64,000 nucleotides of DNA from Megaustenia siamemsis (lineage: Eukaryota; Mollusca; Gastropoda; Stylommatophora; Ariophantidae). The DNA is taken from positions 56,224,833 through 56,288,832 of the forward strand of contig JAVIAB010000159.1 of NCBI GenBank assembly GCA_032433765.1, read 5' to 3'. The translations under genes were made by a program, and so were the position numbers. Below, piece by piece: positions 34,985 to 46,672 of the stretch (position 1 is its first letter; each line of letters starts with the position of its first letter). The notes under the pieces are model-generated. The model had not been told where the DNA came from. It saw only the letters and a list, made by a program, of their open reading frames with translations, and made no database searches.

Positions 34985-35985
34985 TGTACTACATATGTAA
35001 GATAAGAGCATCCATTGCACCACGTGCTCAACACAGAGAAAGGTACCAGGCTAAAAAGAGGCAAATCATGGGTGGGCCGAGCAGAAGATGTCATCAAACA
35101 GGTCTGTGGGCTTACCAATATCAGCGTTGGTGAGGAGTGGATACCGGTGCCTAAGTCATTCAAGGGGACTTTCTCATGTATTGTCACACTCGACAGGAAA
35201 AGTAGGGAACAGAACCCGGTCGTGGTTAATGCTGAGGTCAACGGTCTCATCTGCGATAACACCGATGAGAAAGATGCAGTCATTTATACAGACGGATCTG
35301 TAAGACGACACGAAAGAAGTGCATGGGCATTTACAGCACGCTCGGCAGGCAGAATAGCCAAGGAAGACAGTGGTGCATACGCCATGACCACGAGTAGCAT
35401 GACAATGGAGGTGATGGCAGTGACCAAGGCATTCAAATGGTTAGAGTCACAAGACTACATCCACACATGTATAATGGGTGATTCGATGAGCAGGATAAAA
35501 AAAGTGGAGGCGGGCTTTGTACGCATGCAATGGGTAGAGTCGTTGTAGAAGTCCAAAATACGTAAGGTCACCTTTGTCTATGTCCCTGGACATGCGGGAG
35601 TACCGGGAAATGAGAGAGCGGACAGGTTGGATAGCTGCGCTGTCGTTGAGGACGGGCAACCGATGGATCGGGCGGACATCATCAATGCACTCCGAGATGT
35701 GGGAAGAGCACGGGACTTCGACAAACACAGATCAACGTCACTTCTTCGGATGATGGAAATGGGAGTTAAGATGGGCACAGCCAGAAATGAGAAACTTGGT
35801 GGCCGTGTAAGAAGACTTATCAACCAACATAGAACTGGAGTCGTCAGTCGCTGGACACTGAGGGAATTGCTGAGGAGGGGATCTGAGCACCTATGGACAT
35901 GTTCGGAGTGCAATGATGATGACCCGCAAATAACCCAATAACTCAATAACAATATAAGATAACCAACTCATCTGAGTTGAAGGAG
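34985..35985 (+). mobile_element. LINE group E 3' part with RNase H domain
   Basis: A long plus-strand frame (35015 to about 35941) is interrupted only by one TAG at 35546. It carries an RNase H fold: DAVIYTDGS (first Asp), SMTMEVMAVTKAF (Glu), HTCIMGDSMS (Asp), and VYVPGHAGVPGNERADRL (His and last Asp). A C-terminal CSEC motif and an aataac-rich end follow. No reverse transcriptase precedes it, so the copy is 5' truncated. The RNase H after the RT suggests an I/R1-like group, but with the RT missing this is an inference. A second copy lies at 39725-40149 on the other strand. Confidence 0.83.
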
Positions 35986-36000
35986 ATTAACGAGCTTTAA

Positions 36001-36230
36001 TTACAAGCCATTAGACCATAATACATGGACAAATAGAAGACCTACAAAAGCACTTAAAAAGACTAGCAGTACAGACACTAACTCCAACATGACAATCAAC
36101 ATCAACAACAAACAAATGTCATGTACATCCGAAAAGAGAAAAACAACATCAAAATCAATTATATACGGCAGGCAACTAAAACAAGTGGAAGAATTTAAAT
36201 ATGTAGGTAGTATAGTGACAAGTATCCTTA
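36001..36230 (+). mobile_element. LINE group B internal fragment
   Basis: The sequence aatacatggacaaatagaag, then aacatgacaatcaacatcaa, a ggcaggcaactaaaacaagt block and gaatttaaatatgtaggtag follow the HGQIEDLQ..L, MTININ, GRQLKQVEEFKYVGS stretch of group B. Only about 230 bp are left, with the FADD box lost. Confidence 0.8.
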
Positions 36231-36231
36231 A

Positions 36232-36470
36232 GTAAAACAACCTCACTGCCTTGTGGATGAGACTTTTTAGTCAAAGACTAGCGGAGCCAACCATAAACAA
36301 AACGACCGAAGGCAACAGACAACCACCGTCGTAATTTCTTCCGTACTATCATGAATCGTCATATTAATAGAATTCACGACATCGGCGTTAAGGGGGATTC
36401 CAATGGAATACTCTCGTTCGGTAGTGGACATCATGTGCTACAGGTGATACCTGATCGTTATCAAGCTACT
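36232..36470 (-). repeat. Unnamed dispersed repeat, copy 2 (reverse orientation)
   Basis: Reverse complement of the 12166-12410 repeat, starting from agtaaaacaacctcactgcc and ending near ctgatcgttatcaagct. As in the first copy, it abuts group B LINE sequence on one side; on the other side lies a group A LINE. Confidence 0.8.
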
Positions 36471-36474
36471 GTAA

Positions 36475-38392
36475 GCAAGACAGAGATACAACAGACTCTG
36501 CGGATATGTATTTGGAATGTGAGAACACTCAGGCAGAAGGGAAAACTAGAAAACATCAAACATGAACTGAAAAAATGGGTTTACATTTATCGGGACTTTG
36601 CGAAATGGGTTACACTGGATCAGGAAAGATATATTCTGATGACAATAACATGATCTAATATGGAGGTACTGACCACCAAAGAGGAGTAGGTATCATCTTG
36701 GATGCAGAAAGAGCAAGTATAGTGAAAGGCTTTTGGCCAATATCTGACAGAGTCCTTTTAGTGAAATTGAATGGAAAGCCAATATATATAAATATTATAC
36801 AAGTTTATGCACCATTAGCAGACAGTCTAGAGATAACATTTGATACATTTTACGACGATTTAGATAGGGCACTTCATGAATGCAAACCACATGAAAACAC
36901 CATACTTCTAGGGGATCAACGTAAAAATAGGAAAGGCAAGAGTTGAAGAAGAAACTGGTTACTATGGCTTAGGTGAAAGGAAAGATGTGACAAACATATT
37001 GATTGGGCAAGAACACACAACATGATGATATGAAACATCTGCTTTAAGCAACATCCAAGACGTCTGTGGACATGGAAAAGCCCAGGAAGCAACGCACGTA
37101 ATCAAATTGATTACATAATGATAAACAACACATTCAGAAACAGTATGGTGTGTGTGAAAATTAGATCGGGCAGACTGCAATAGTGATCATGTACCCGTTG
37201 TGGGAAAGCTTACAGTAATATTAAAAGCAGAAAAACAAGCCTCAATTAATATCAAGTTAAATGTAGATTTACTCAAATCAGACAAGAGGTTACATGACAA
37301 ATAACATCGCAATTCAGAACCGGTACAATGCAATAGAGAAAATACAAGCATTGGTGAGCAGTGAAAAATGCTAAATGAGTCAATACAACACATGAAAAGA
37401 GTTCACACCACCAATGAGGACAAATTCAAGAAAGAAATGAATGACAAATGCTATTTTTTAACTAATGGATACAAGAAGAAGAAATAAAGATAGAAAAGAG
37501 GCGTATAAGGAATTAAATAAAGAGATTGTAATAAAATGAAATAAAGCAAAAGACACATGGCAAAAACAGAGATGCAAAGAGAATGAAACGAAACAAAAAT
37601 TAGATGTCAAAGCTATATACAAACAAATTGAAGATATAACAGGAAGAAAACGGATTAGAAAAAAAAAAGACTGGTTGTTCGAGTTCAAAGGAAAGAGAAC
37701 TGTAGATTGAACAAGAAAGCATAAGGGAACGATGTACAGAACCTATTAAATGTCTGTATAATGGTGAACGAAAAGAAGTAAATATTATGGATAATGGGGA
37801 AGGACCAGAAATGCTCAAAGAAGAAGTGGAAGACGCATTCGCAATACAAAAGCAGGAAAAGCTCCTGGACCAGATAATATAACTAAAGAAGAAATTTAAG
37901 CCATGGGTATTTTGGAATAGAAATAATAACAATATTGAATTATATCTACAACAACGGATATATACCAGACGACCTGCTCAAATCAATATCCGTAGACCTA
38001 ACAAAAAAATCAGGTGAGATTGGTTTCAATGATCATGGCACAAAAAGCATGTGACTAAGATATCAACAATCATGCGAAGAGTGTGAAACAAAATCAGTCC
38101 AGAAATTAGTGATGAACAGTGTGGTTTTACTGGAGGTAAGGAACTAGCAATGCCATATACATCATAAGAACCATACAGGTGAAAACAGATTTACACCTAT
38201 GTTACACATATTATACCATACATTTGGCAAAGTAAAGCACCAATAAATAATCAACATTTTAGAAACCATAAACGTAGACTGCAAAGATCTATGTACTGGT
38301 AACAAACAGCAACAATCAAATGGGGATGTTTCAAGAAAATAAACAGGGTGTTAGACAAGGTTGTGTTCTGTTACCAGATTTATTTATTTTGT
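36475..38392 (+). mobile_element. LINE group A with endonuclease and partial reverse transcriptase
   Basis: The longest 5' extent of group A here. It starts in the endonuclease (LRICIWNVRTLRQKGKLENI, GVGIILDAERASIVKGFWP, YINIIQVYAPLADS, TILLGD, NQIDYIMINN-like), continues through a linker rich in Lys/Glu, then KAGKAPGPDNITKEEI-like, EQCGFTGG, and RT block QGVRQGCVLLPDLFIL. It stops abruptly at 38392, where an oppositely oriented group A copy begins. Stops and frameshifts are numerous. Confidence 0.82.
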
Positions 38393-40350
38393 ATCATCAT
38401 CATCATGTGTCATTCCGGTTCGCGTAAGCGATTATGTCCTTCCATAATCTTCTATTTACAGTACATTATATCAGTTCTGTTGTTAACTGTTTTCCATGCC
38501 ATGACACCAAGCTATCCTGTTTTTTCTTTCTTTGTCGTCCGCGATTTCATTTTCCCTTTATTTTGCCAGTTGTAACCAAGTATTCCAACTTTCCTCTTCT
38601 CATGATGTGCCCAACAAATGTTGATTCTTTTTTTTCTGATGTTTTTTTGGAGTTCCCTTTTTGTTTTGCCCTCCTTGAGAATTTCTTCATTGTTCTTTTT
38701 AGTTGTACATGGACCCTTAAACATTCTTCTGTGAAATCCCATCTCTGTGGCCACTAATCGTCTTTTATTTGTTTGTCTACTGTCCATGATTCGCTTCCAT
38801 AGGTCAGATTTGGTTCTATATAGCACCGATTAATTCTCTTTCTCACTTCTATTGACATAGATTTGTTACATAAGATATTTTCCATTTTCTGAAGTGCTAT
38901 TTTGGTCTGCTTTTTATTTATGTGTGCATCTTCCATCTGATGTTATTATTGTGCCCAAGTATTGAAGCTGTGCACTTTTTCTAAGAAATGCATGTTTATA
39001 TTTTTATGCTGCATGAAGGTGATGCTGTTTTTTTTTTAATATGACTATTACTTCTGTTTTCTTACTATTCAGGTTGAGACCATTTTGTTGCTTTTTTTTT
39101 TTCTATAATGTCTGTCATTGCTTCTATTTCATTCTCTGTCTCTGATATTAAGACTATCATCCGCATATCGCAAATTGTTTATGATGTGATCGTTGCTTAA
39201 AATTCCTTTTTTGTCTACTCTTGGTCTCATAATATGTTCCTTGTAAAGTGAAAATAAATCCGGTGACAGAACACAACCTTGTCTCCTTGTTTTATATATT
39301 GGAATTGTCGTGCTTGGTTGCTAATTCGTATGGCTGCTGTTTGTTGCAAGTAAATGTTTTTTTTTAATGAATCGCAGATCCTTGCCATCAATGTTTAATT
39401 TCTCCAGCATATTGATTATTTTCACATACTTTACTTTGTCAAATGCTTTTGTGTAGTCTATAAAGCACATATAGATCTTTCTTTTACTCTATAGCTCTTT
39501 CTTGCAATGTTCTTATGATATATTTTGCATTATTAGCACCATTTCCTTCCACAAAAGCCACATTGTTCCTCACTTATTTCTGGTTTTATTTTGTTCTTGA
39601 CATGTCCCATGATGATTCTTAATATAATTTTCTTCTCATGGCTCGTGAGACTATTAGTGCCATGGTATTCACAATCAGTGGCGCCTGACCTCTTCAGTAT
39701 GGCTACAAAGATAGATTTTAGTAGTTATTGATTTTTTGAGTTATTTTCGGGTCATCATTGTTGCACCCCAAACATGCACATAGGTGCTCAGATCCCCTCC
39801 TCAGCAAGACTCGCAGTGTCCAGCGACTGACGACTCCAGTTCTGTGGTGGTTGATAGATTACACGCCCACTATGTTTCTCATTTCTGGCTGTGCCCGTCT
39901 TAAATCACATCTCTATCATCTGATGGAGTGATGCGGCTTTCTGTTGTCGAAGTCCTGTGCTCTTCCTACATCTCGGATGGCATAGATGATGTCCGCCTGA
40001 TCCACTGGGTAACCGTTCTCAACGACAGCGCAGCTAGCCAACCTGTCCGCTCTTTCATTTTCCTGTACTCCCGCATGCCCAGGAACATAAACAAAGGTGA
40101 CCTTTCTTATTTTTCACTTCTGCAATGACTCTAACCATTGCATGCAAATATTTTAGTAGAACTTCGGTACGTGTCCAGTGGTATATATGTGTCATTGAGT
40201 AGTTTTGTTATGACTAGAACTCTCAGCTCTCCTAACGCATTTATCTGTTCGATTATTATATTGTCGGGTTGTGCCTCTTTTCATGTGTTGAATTACATCC
40301 TCCACTTCACACTGCATTATTAATTGGCCTGTGTCTTTTTTAAAATTCAG
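38393..40350 (-). mobile_element. LINE group A, opposite orientation, interrupted by group E
   Basis: The minus strand encodes the group A RT and tail: QCGFCGRKWC-like, DYTKAFDKVKY, RVDKKGILSND, NGLNLNSKKTEVIVI, YRTKSDLWKR/MDSRQTNKRR, EEILKEGKTKRELQ and the tail with ATG repeats at 38393-38405. The 5' end is near 40350. An element of group E sits at 39725-40149 inside it. A 9-bp repeat, ttattttgt, occurs at 38384-38392 and 40431-40439, but it is AT-rich and the older plus-strand copy does not continue beyond it, so it may be chance. Confidence 0.82.
39725..40149 (-). mobile_element. LINE group E, 425-bp copy nested in group A, with target-site duplication
   Basis: The minus strand matches the 3' part of the group E copy at 34985-35985: PGHAGVQENERADRLASCAV-like, ADIIYAIRDVGRAQDF, WTLRVLLRRGSEHL, then the aataactcaa-like end at 39725-39745. 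A 10-bp direct repeat attttagtag lies at 39715-39724 and 40150-40159. Removing the insert and one repeat restores the group A sequence as read at 50600-50640. Confidence 0.92.
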
Positions 40351-40459
40351 TTTTCAACTGAATCTGACATGTTTGGAGGTTCAAGATTAGAACTAAATTG
40401 TAACTTTAAGATGAAAATAAAACAGATCAATTATTTTGTGGGATTCTGGAGATTTCTTG

Positions 40460-40755
40460 TCTGGTTGATGGGTTTTTGCGTTGATAGGTTGGTGAGTTCA
40501 TGGGTTGGTGGGTTTATAGATTAATTGCTCGATGAATTTATGGGATGGTGTGTTGATGTGTTGATGGGTTGATTATTTGATGCTTTGATGGGTTGGTGGG
40601 TTGGTGGCTTGATGGGTTGAGAGGTTGATGGATTGATGGGTTGGTGTGTTGATTTGTTGAAGGGCTGATTGATTGATGGGTTGTATGGTTAGTGGGGTGA
40701 TGTGTTGGTGGTTTGATGAGTTGGTGTGGTGATGGGTCGGTGGGGTGATGGGTTG
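40460..40755. repeat. Degenerate GATGGGTTGGTG-type repeat
   Basis: Irregular iteration of ggttgatgg, ggttggtgg and tttgatg words with no fixed period. A minus-strand frame of His/Pro/Thr/Ser repeats (77 codons) is a by-product. Confidence 0.85.
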
Positions 40756-41429
40756 AAATCACGAGACCCACATCCCTAGTTAGGAAAGGCTGTTTGCGTT
40801 TATTCTGTCACCGCAGGTTTAGTGGCAAACGGTTTGCTATAAAGTGGGTGAGTGGACATTTATATTTGTGGTCGTGTGCTTTCATGTTATAGTGATTTAT
40901 TGCAACATTCACAAAATACAGATGTTTAGTGACAGATACCCCGGGTGTCATTCTTAAATTTTGTGACCGGCAGAATGGCTTTAAGATCTCAACATTTTGG
41001 AGTTTTGTGTCAATAGATGGCGCTTTATAAACGCTCTTTGGGAGTTGTGTTCTTAGAACTCCATGTATTTAGAAACCTCTTCTTACTTGCTTTAATCTAA
41101 CGACAGCAGTGTCATATTTTCTGTGAGAATTGCTAACGTTGATAGGGCTATTTATGCGACCGTTGATTCCTAGAACGTGCTTCAGCTTGCCCACTAAGAT
41201 GTGTTACGGTCGAACGATATTGAGCAACCACTGTCTGGTTGCATAGCTGACGGATGCTGAGCAGGAACTGCTTCCTATATAACGTTACACCTTGTTCAGC
41301 ACAACGAAACATCTTATTCAAAGGATAGAAACATCGTGTTCAGGAGAGTAAACACTTACCAATCAGAGAGAAACACTTTGTTGCGCAGAAAGAACCACAC
41401 TTTTTAGCACAGAGAAACATTTTTCTGAG
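40756..41429. other. No recognised gene
   Basis: Anonymous sequence. From about 41330 it becomes rich in agagaaacac words, which look like diverged forerunners of the 43-bp array. Confidence 0.4.
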
Positions 41430-41945
41430 CATAGAAAAACATTGTGTGGCAGAGAGAAACACATATTAATCTAAGAGAGAAAGATTGTGTGGCAGAGAGA
41501 AACACATATTAAGCTAAGAGAGAAACATTGTGTGGCAGAGAGAAACACTTATTAAGCTAAGAGAGAAAGAGTGTGTGGCAGAGAGAAACACATATTAAGC
41601 TAAGAGAGAAACATTGTGTGGCAGAGAGAAACACATATTAAGCTAAGAGAGAAAGAGTGTGTGGCAGAGAGAAACACATATTAAGCTAAGAGAGAAACAT
41701 TGTGTGGCAGAGAGAAACACATATTAAGCTAAGAGAGAAACATTTTGTGGCAGAGAGAAACACATATTAAGCTAAGAGAGAAACATTGTGTAGCAGAGAG
41801 AAACGCATATTAAGCTAAGAGAGAAAGAGTGTGTGGCAGAGAGAAACACATATTAAGCTAAGAGAGAAAGAGTGTGTGGCAGAGAGAAACACATATTAAG
41901 CTAAGAGAGAAACAATGTGTGGCAGAGAGAAACACATATTAAGCA
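41430..41945. repeat. 43-bp minisatellite, about 12 copies
   Basis: Units such as gtgtggcagagagaaacaca followed by tattaagctaagagagaaac recur every 43 bp (for example at 41530 and 41573). Two variants alternate: agaaacatt and agaaagagt endings. Confidence 0.94.
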
Positions 41946-42023
41946 GAGAGAGTGACAAAGAGAGAGAGACGCCTTTTTCAGCAGATTGAACCATTTTTAA
42001 GAAGAGAGAAACAAATATTAAGC

Positions 42024-42073
<50 letters not shown>

Positions 42074-42144
42074 GCCTTTTTCAGCAGATTGAAACATTTT
42101 TAAGAAGAGAGAAACAAATATTAAGCAGAAAGAGAGAGAGAGAG

Positions 42145-42178
<34 letters not shown>

Positions 42179-42237
42179 GCCTTTTTCAGCAGAGTGAAAC
42201 ATTTTTAAGAAGAGAGAAACAAATATTAAGCAGAAAG

Positions 42238-42283
<46 letters not shown>

Positions 42284-42337
42284 GCCTTTTTCAGCAGATT
42301 GAAACATTTTTAAGAAGAGAGAAACAAATATTAAGCT

Positions 42338-42382
<45 letters not shown>

Positions 42383-42850
42383 GCCTTTTTCAGCAGAGTG
42401 AAAAATTTTTAGAGAGAGAGAGAAACAAATATTAAGCAGAAAGAGCGAGAGAGAGAGAGAGAGAGAGACGCCTTTTTCAGCAGATTGAAACAATTTTAAG
42501 AAGAGAGAAACAAATATTAAGCAGAGAGAGAATGAGAGAGAGAGACGCCTTTTTCAGCAGATTGAACCATTTTTAAGAAGAGAGAAACAAATATTAAGCA
42601 GAGAGGGAGACGCCTTTTTAAGCAGATTGAACCATTTTTAAGAAGAGAGAAACAAATATTAAGCAGAGAGGGAGACGCCTTTTTAAGCAGATTGAACCAT
42701 TTTTAAGAAGAGAGAAACAAATATTAAGCAGAGAGAGACATCTTTTTCAGCAGATTGAAACATTTTTAAGAAGAGAGAAACAAATATTAAGCAGAGAGGG
42801 AGACGCCTTTTTAAGCAGATTGAAACATTTTTAAGAAGAGAGAAACAAAT
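41946..42850. repeat. Complex array: (GA)n plus a gacgcctttttcagcag unit
   Basis: Units of about 100 bp combine a variable GA run, gacgcctttttcagcagatt, gaaacatttttaagaagaga and gaaacaaatattaagcag. Towards the right the GA run shrinks and the unit falls to about 63 bp. The gaaacaaatattaagc part is shared with the neighbouring 43-bp array (gaaacacatattaagc), so the two have a common origin. Confidence 0.93.
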
Positions 42851-43023
42851 TGTTCACCAGCTCTAAACACCTTGCTAAACAGAGGGATCCACCTTATTCG
42901 AGGAGCGAAAAGCCACGTTATGAACACGTTCTTTAGCAGAAAGAAACACCTTGTTAAGCAACGCTACACTGATAAGAAGACCTTATTAAACAGTGAGCTG
43001 TATTGTGTAATAAATGCTAAATC

Positions 43024-43025
<2 letters not shown>

Positions 43026-43068
<43 letters not shown>

Positions 43069-43430
43069 GATCAAGACTCAATCAGAGTAGGACTCCAGAC
43101 TCTCATGAAGTCAGCTGTCTGTTTAAGCGAATCGATTGCCACACATAGTTTCTCCTCCAGGGAGGTGGGCGTGGACAACATTGCTCTTCTCAGGTCTGTG
43201 TACTGGGGGCAATCCTGTAGAACATGTTTTGTAGTCATATTTTCCAGTGTACAGTGGCATAGGCTGGTAGTATCTATTTTGAATTTGGTTAACATGTGAT
43301 TTCTCATTCTATTGTGGCCTGTGCGTAGGCGAAGTGTATGTAAACATCTAATAAGTACAGCTAAATCATGGGATGTAATTTTTAAAAGTAGAGTTATCAT
43401 CATAAAAGTGTTAATGGTGGTCTCATTTGG
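43026..43430 (-). mobile_element. LINE group F, 3' end with GA tail
   Basis: The minus strand encodes RCLHTLRLRTGHNRMRNHM, LCHCTLENMTTKHVLQDCP (a Cys-Cys-His-Cys end motif typical of LINEs with RNase H), LEEKLCVAIDSLKQTADFM and a stop, then a short 3' UTR ending cgcag and (GA)n (read as CT run at 43026-43066). It is truncated at about 43436. Confidence 0.86.
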
Positions 43431-43695
43431 CCCCACTGCTTAAAGCAGACATGTGTGTTGATGTGGTACTTTTGATGACGACGTTTCATGTAAAGATACG
43501 AAAGATGGTAGTGTGTGTTGGTTGTTGAAGTTGAAACTGAATTTCTGGCAGTGTTGTTATTGATGGCGTGCATATTGGACACAACTGATGATGATGTATA
43601 ATGGCCACTATTAAAGGTTATGTCTGATGACCTCTAGTTATAATGATGTATTTTAAACACTATGGATGATGGGTCTCCTGAAACTGTTCGTGATA

Positions 43696-43720
43696 ATATA
43701 TATATATATATATATATATA
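43696..43720. repeat. AT dinucleotide microsatellite
   Basis: About 12 AT repeats lie immediately left of the 35-bp inverted-repeat arm. Other TA runs lie at 6463-6492 and 60064-60092. Confidence 0.9.
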
Positions 43721-43723
43721 GAC

Positions 43724-45343
43724 TTCTCTTGATCATGATGTCTCTACACTAATGATGACAATGAATGATGATCTACTTTGAACCTGATGTCTGTTAATCT
43801 CCATCTATCTCTGTCTCTGAAGAAATGTAATGATGGGAGTAGAAGAATAATGTATATAATGTAGATACAGAAAATCGTTTCGATAAGAAGTCAACAGCAT
43901 AAGTAATAAATATAACAGTAAAAGTGTAAATACATGATCACCTATACAAGCAGATACGACCTTGATGATAATGATGTTGTTTATCTTGATGATGAGAAAA
44001 GTAGAAGCTATCTCCCATATTCAATTTATAATTGTTGCTGTTAAAAACTTGAAGATGTAGCACGTGAACACTTTACGCTGTAGCTGCTACTGATTCCCAG
44101 TAGACACTGAATTATATAGCAATGGGTCGTTTAACGTTAGTATTATTCCTAATAGCAATAGGTCGTTTAACGTTAGTATTATTCCTAATAGCAATAGGTC
44201 GTTTAACGTTAGTATTATTCCTAATAGCTATAGGTCGTATAACGCTAGTATTATTCCTAATAGCAATAGGTCGTATAACGTTAGTATTATTTTTAATAGC
44301 AATGGGTCGTATAACGTTAGTATTATTTTTAATAGCAATAGGTCGTATAACATTAGTATTATTTCTAATAGCAATGGGTCGTATAACGTTAGTATTATTT
44401 CTAATAGCAATGGGTCGTATAACGTTAGTATTATTCCTAATAGCAATGGGTCGTATAACGTTAGTATTATTCCTAATAGCAATAGGTCGTATAACGTTAG
44501 TATTTTTTCTAATAGCAATATGTCGTATAACGTTAGTATTATTCCTAATAGCAATGGGTCGTATAACGTTAGTATTATTTCTAATAGCAATGGGTCGTAT
44601 AACGTTAGTATTATTTTTAATAGCAATATGTCGTATAACGCTAGTATTATTCCTAATGGCAATAAGTCGTATAACGTTAGTATTATTTTTAATAGCAATG
44701 GGTCGTATAACGTTAGTATTATTTTTAATAGCAATATGTCGTATAACGTTAGTATTATTTCTAATAGCAATGGGTCGTATAACGTTAGTATTATTCCTAA
44801 TAGCAATGGGTCGTATAACGTTAGTATTATTCCTAATAGCAATAGGTCGTATAACGGTAGTATTATTCCTAATAGCAATGGGTCGTATAACGTTAGTATT
44901 ATTCCTAATAGCAATAGGTCGTATAACGGTAGTATTATTCCTAATAGCAATAGGTCGTATAACGTTAGTATTATTCCTAATAGCAATAGGTCGTATAACG
45001 TTAGTATTATTCCTAATAGCAATAGGTCGTATAACGTTAGTATTATTCCTAATAGCAATAGGTCGTATAACGGTAGTATTATTCCTAATAGCAATTGGTC
45101 GTATAACGTTAGTATTATTTTTAATAGCAATGGGTCGTATAACGTTAGTATTATTCCTAATAGCAATGGGTCGTATAACGTTAGTATTATTTTTAATAGC
45201 AATGGGTCGTACAACGTTAGTATTATTCCTAATAGCAATGGGTCATATAACGTCAGTATTACTTTTAATAGCAATGGACTGATGATAAAAGTAGATCATC
45301 ATACATTCTCATCATTAGTGTAGAGACATCATGATCAAGAGAA
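43724..45343. repeat. 35-bp perfect inverted repeats enclosing a satellite array
   Basis: The arm 43724-43758 (starts ttctcttgatcatgatgtct) is an exact reverse complement of 45309-45343 (starts tcatcattagtgtagagaca). The 1.55 kb between holds anonymous sequence (43759-44121) and the 36-bp array. No transposase and no flanking target duplication were found. Confidence 0.88.
44122..45290. repeat. 36-bp minisatellite, about 32 copies
   Basis: The unit is aatgggtcgtataacgttag followed by tattattcctaatagc. Variants are aataggt, aatatgt, tttttaat and acggtag. At least two plus-strand frames and one minus-strand frame are open for 267-386 codons. The plus-strand frame from 44122 gives a hydrophobic 12-residue repeat (GRITLVLFLIAI), and another gives SYNVSIIPNSNG. 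With several frames open at once and no gene context, I treat this as satellite DNA. Confidence 0.95.
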
Positions 45344-46000
45344 ACCAAGCAAAATGATTTTGTAAGAAACAGTTAAACGTCAAATGGACAAAATATGAAG
45401 TCATAGAAAGCCTCGACTCCATTCATGTTTTCGTCCTCAACTTAATTTCGTTTTAATGTTTTCAGCTCAACATTGAACAATTTAAAAAATAGATATATTT
45501 ATATCGACTCTACCAAGCTACTGGAGAAATTGGCATCCAGATCAGCACAAAGAAAAACATGTATTATCAAACACAACAAATAATATAAGCTCATTCAAGA
45601 GCTTCTACAAAATAACTCACACTTCAACTATTTACTGAACAAGATGATACGGGATGTAAACTATTCAACTTGTGGGATAGCACTACAAACATGTGGATTT
45701 GAGGTCTGGAAATCTGCTCACATTCTAGAAGGAATCTAATGCATAAAAAAAACTCAGAAACATAAATTGTAGAAAACATACTATAGCGATTTTATATGAA
45801 AACAAGCCAAATGAGTAAACAATAACATGTAGATACAGTAAGATGAAGCAACTACATGGATTTAGGAGGCTAGTACCTTTCAAAAAGCTCAAACCATGTC
45901 ATGTTAAACAAATAATAAAACATTGTCAATCAAATCTATGATGTTGAGTTTAGTTTAATGGACAGATCATCTTCCTTGCACAATGGACAACTCCACAGTG
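45344..46000. other. No recognised gene
   Basis: AT-rich anonymous DNA. The last part (ccttgcacaatggacaactc) resembles the 3' region of group E read on the minus strand. Confidence 0.4.
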
Positions 46001-46410
46001 CTCAGATCCCCTCAGCAACACTGTTCGTATGTTGATGTATATCTAGCACATACAAGCGAAAGCACTGACGATAGGCTCAGCTCAGATCCCCTCAGCAACA
46101 CTGTTCGTATGTTGATGTATATCTAGCACATACAAGCGAAAGCACTGACGATAGGCTCAGCTCAGATCCCCTCAGCAACACTGTTCGTATGTTGATGTAT
46201 ATCTAGCACATACAAGCGAAAGCACTGACGATAGGCTCAGCTCAGATCCCCTCAGCAACACTGTTCGTATGTTGATGTATTTCTAGCACATACAAGCGAA
46301 AGCACTGACGATGGGCTCAGCTCAGATCCCCTCAGCAACACTGTTCGTATTTTGATGTATATCTAGCACATACAAGCGAAAGCACTGACGACGGACTTAG
46401 CTCAGATGCA
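46001..46410. repeat. 80-bp tandem repeat, five copies, carrying a LINE E-like segment
   Basis: Exact 80-bp units start at 46001, 46081, 46161, 46241 and 46321 (ctcagatcccctcagcaaca and so on). The start, gtgctcagatcccctcagcaa, is close to gtgctcagatcccctcctca in the group E copy near 39784, so the array probably grew from a LINE E 3' fragment. Confidence 0.93.
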
Positions 46411-46605
46411 CTAACACTGTACCACTGCCTAACACATGACTAATCTCCTTAATTGCCTCTTACAACATGCATATCAGGTAATAGTTACTCTCTTATTTTC
46501 TTCCGTGATCATGGTCAGGACTTAAGTAAACAAACTTGCAACATGTCTAAATATAACAAGAATTCATAAAGGCTAACTATAGCTGCAATGCCTCAATTTT
46601 CTCTG

Positions 46606-46607
<2 letters not shown>

Positions 46608-46672
<65 letters not shown>

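Noticed and set aside
38384..40439. ttattttgt as target duplication of the minus-strand group A LINE
   Set aside because: It is AT-rich and the older plus-strand LINE does not resume after the right-hand copy, so the match may be chance.
41978..42493. 171-codon minus-strand frame rich in SLSLSL
   Set aside because: Encoded by GA runs of the complex array.
44122..45323. Open frames of 386 (+), 267 (+) and 348 (-) codons
   Set aside because: All are products of the stop-free 36-bp repeat unit.
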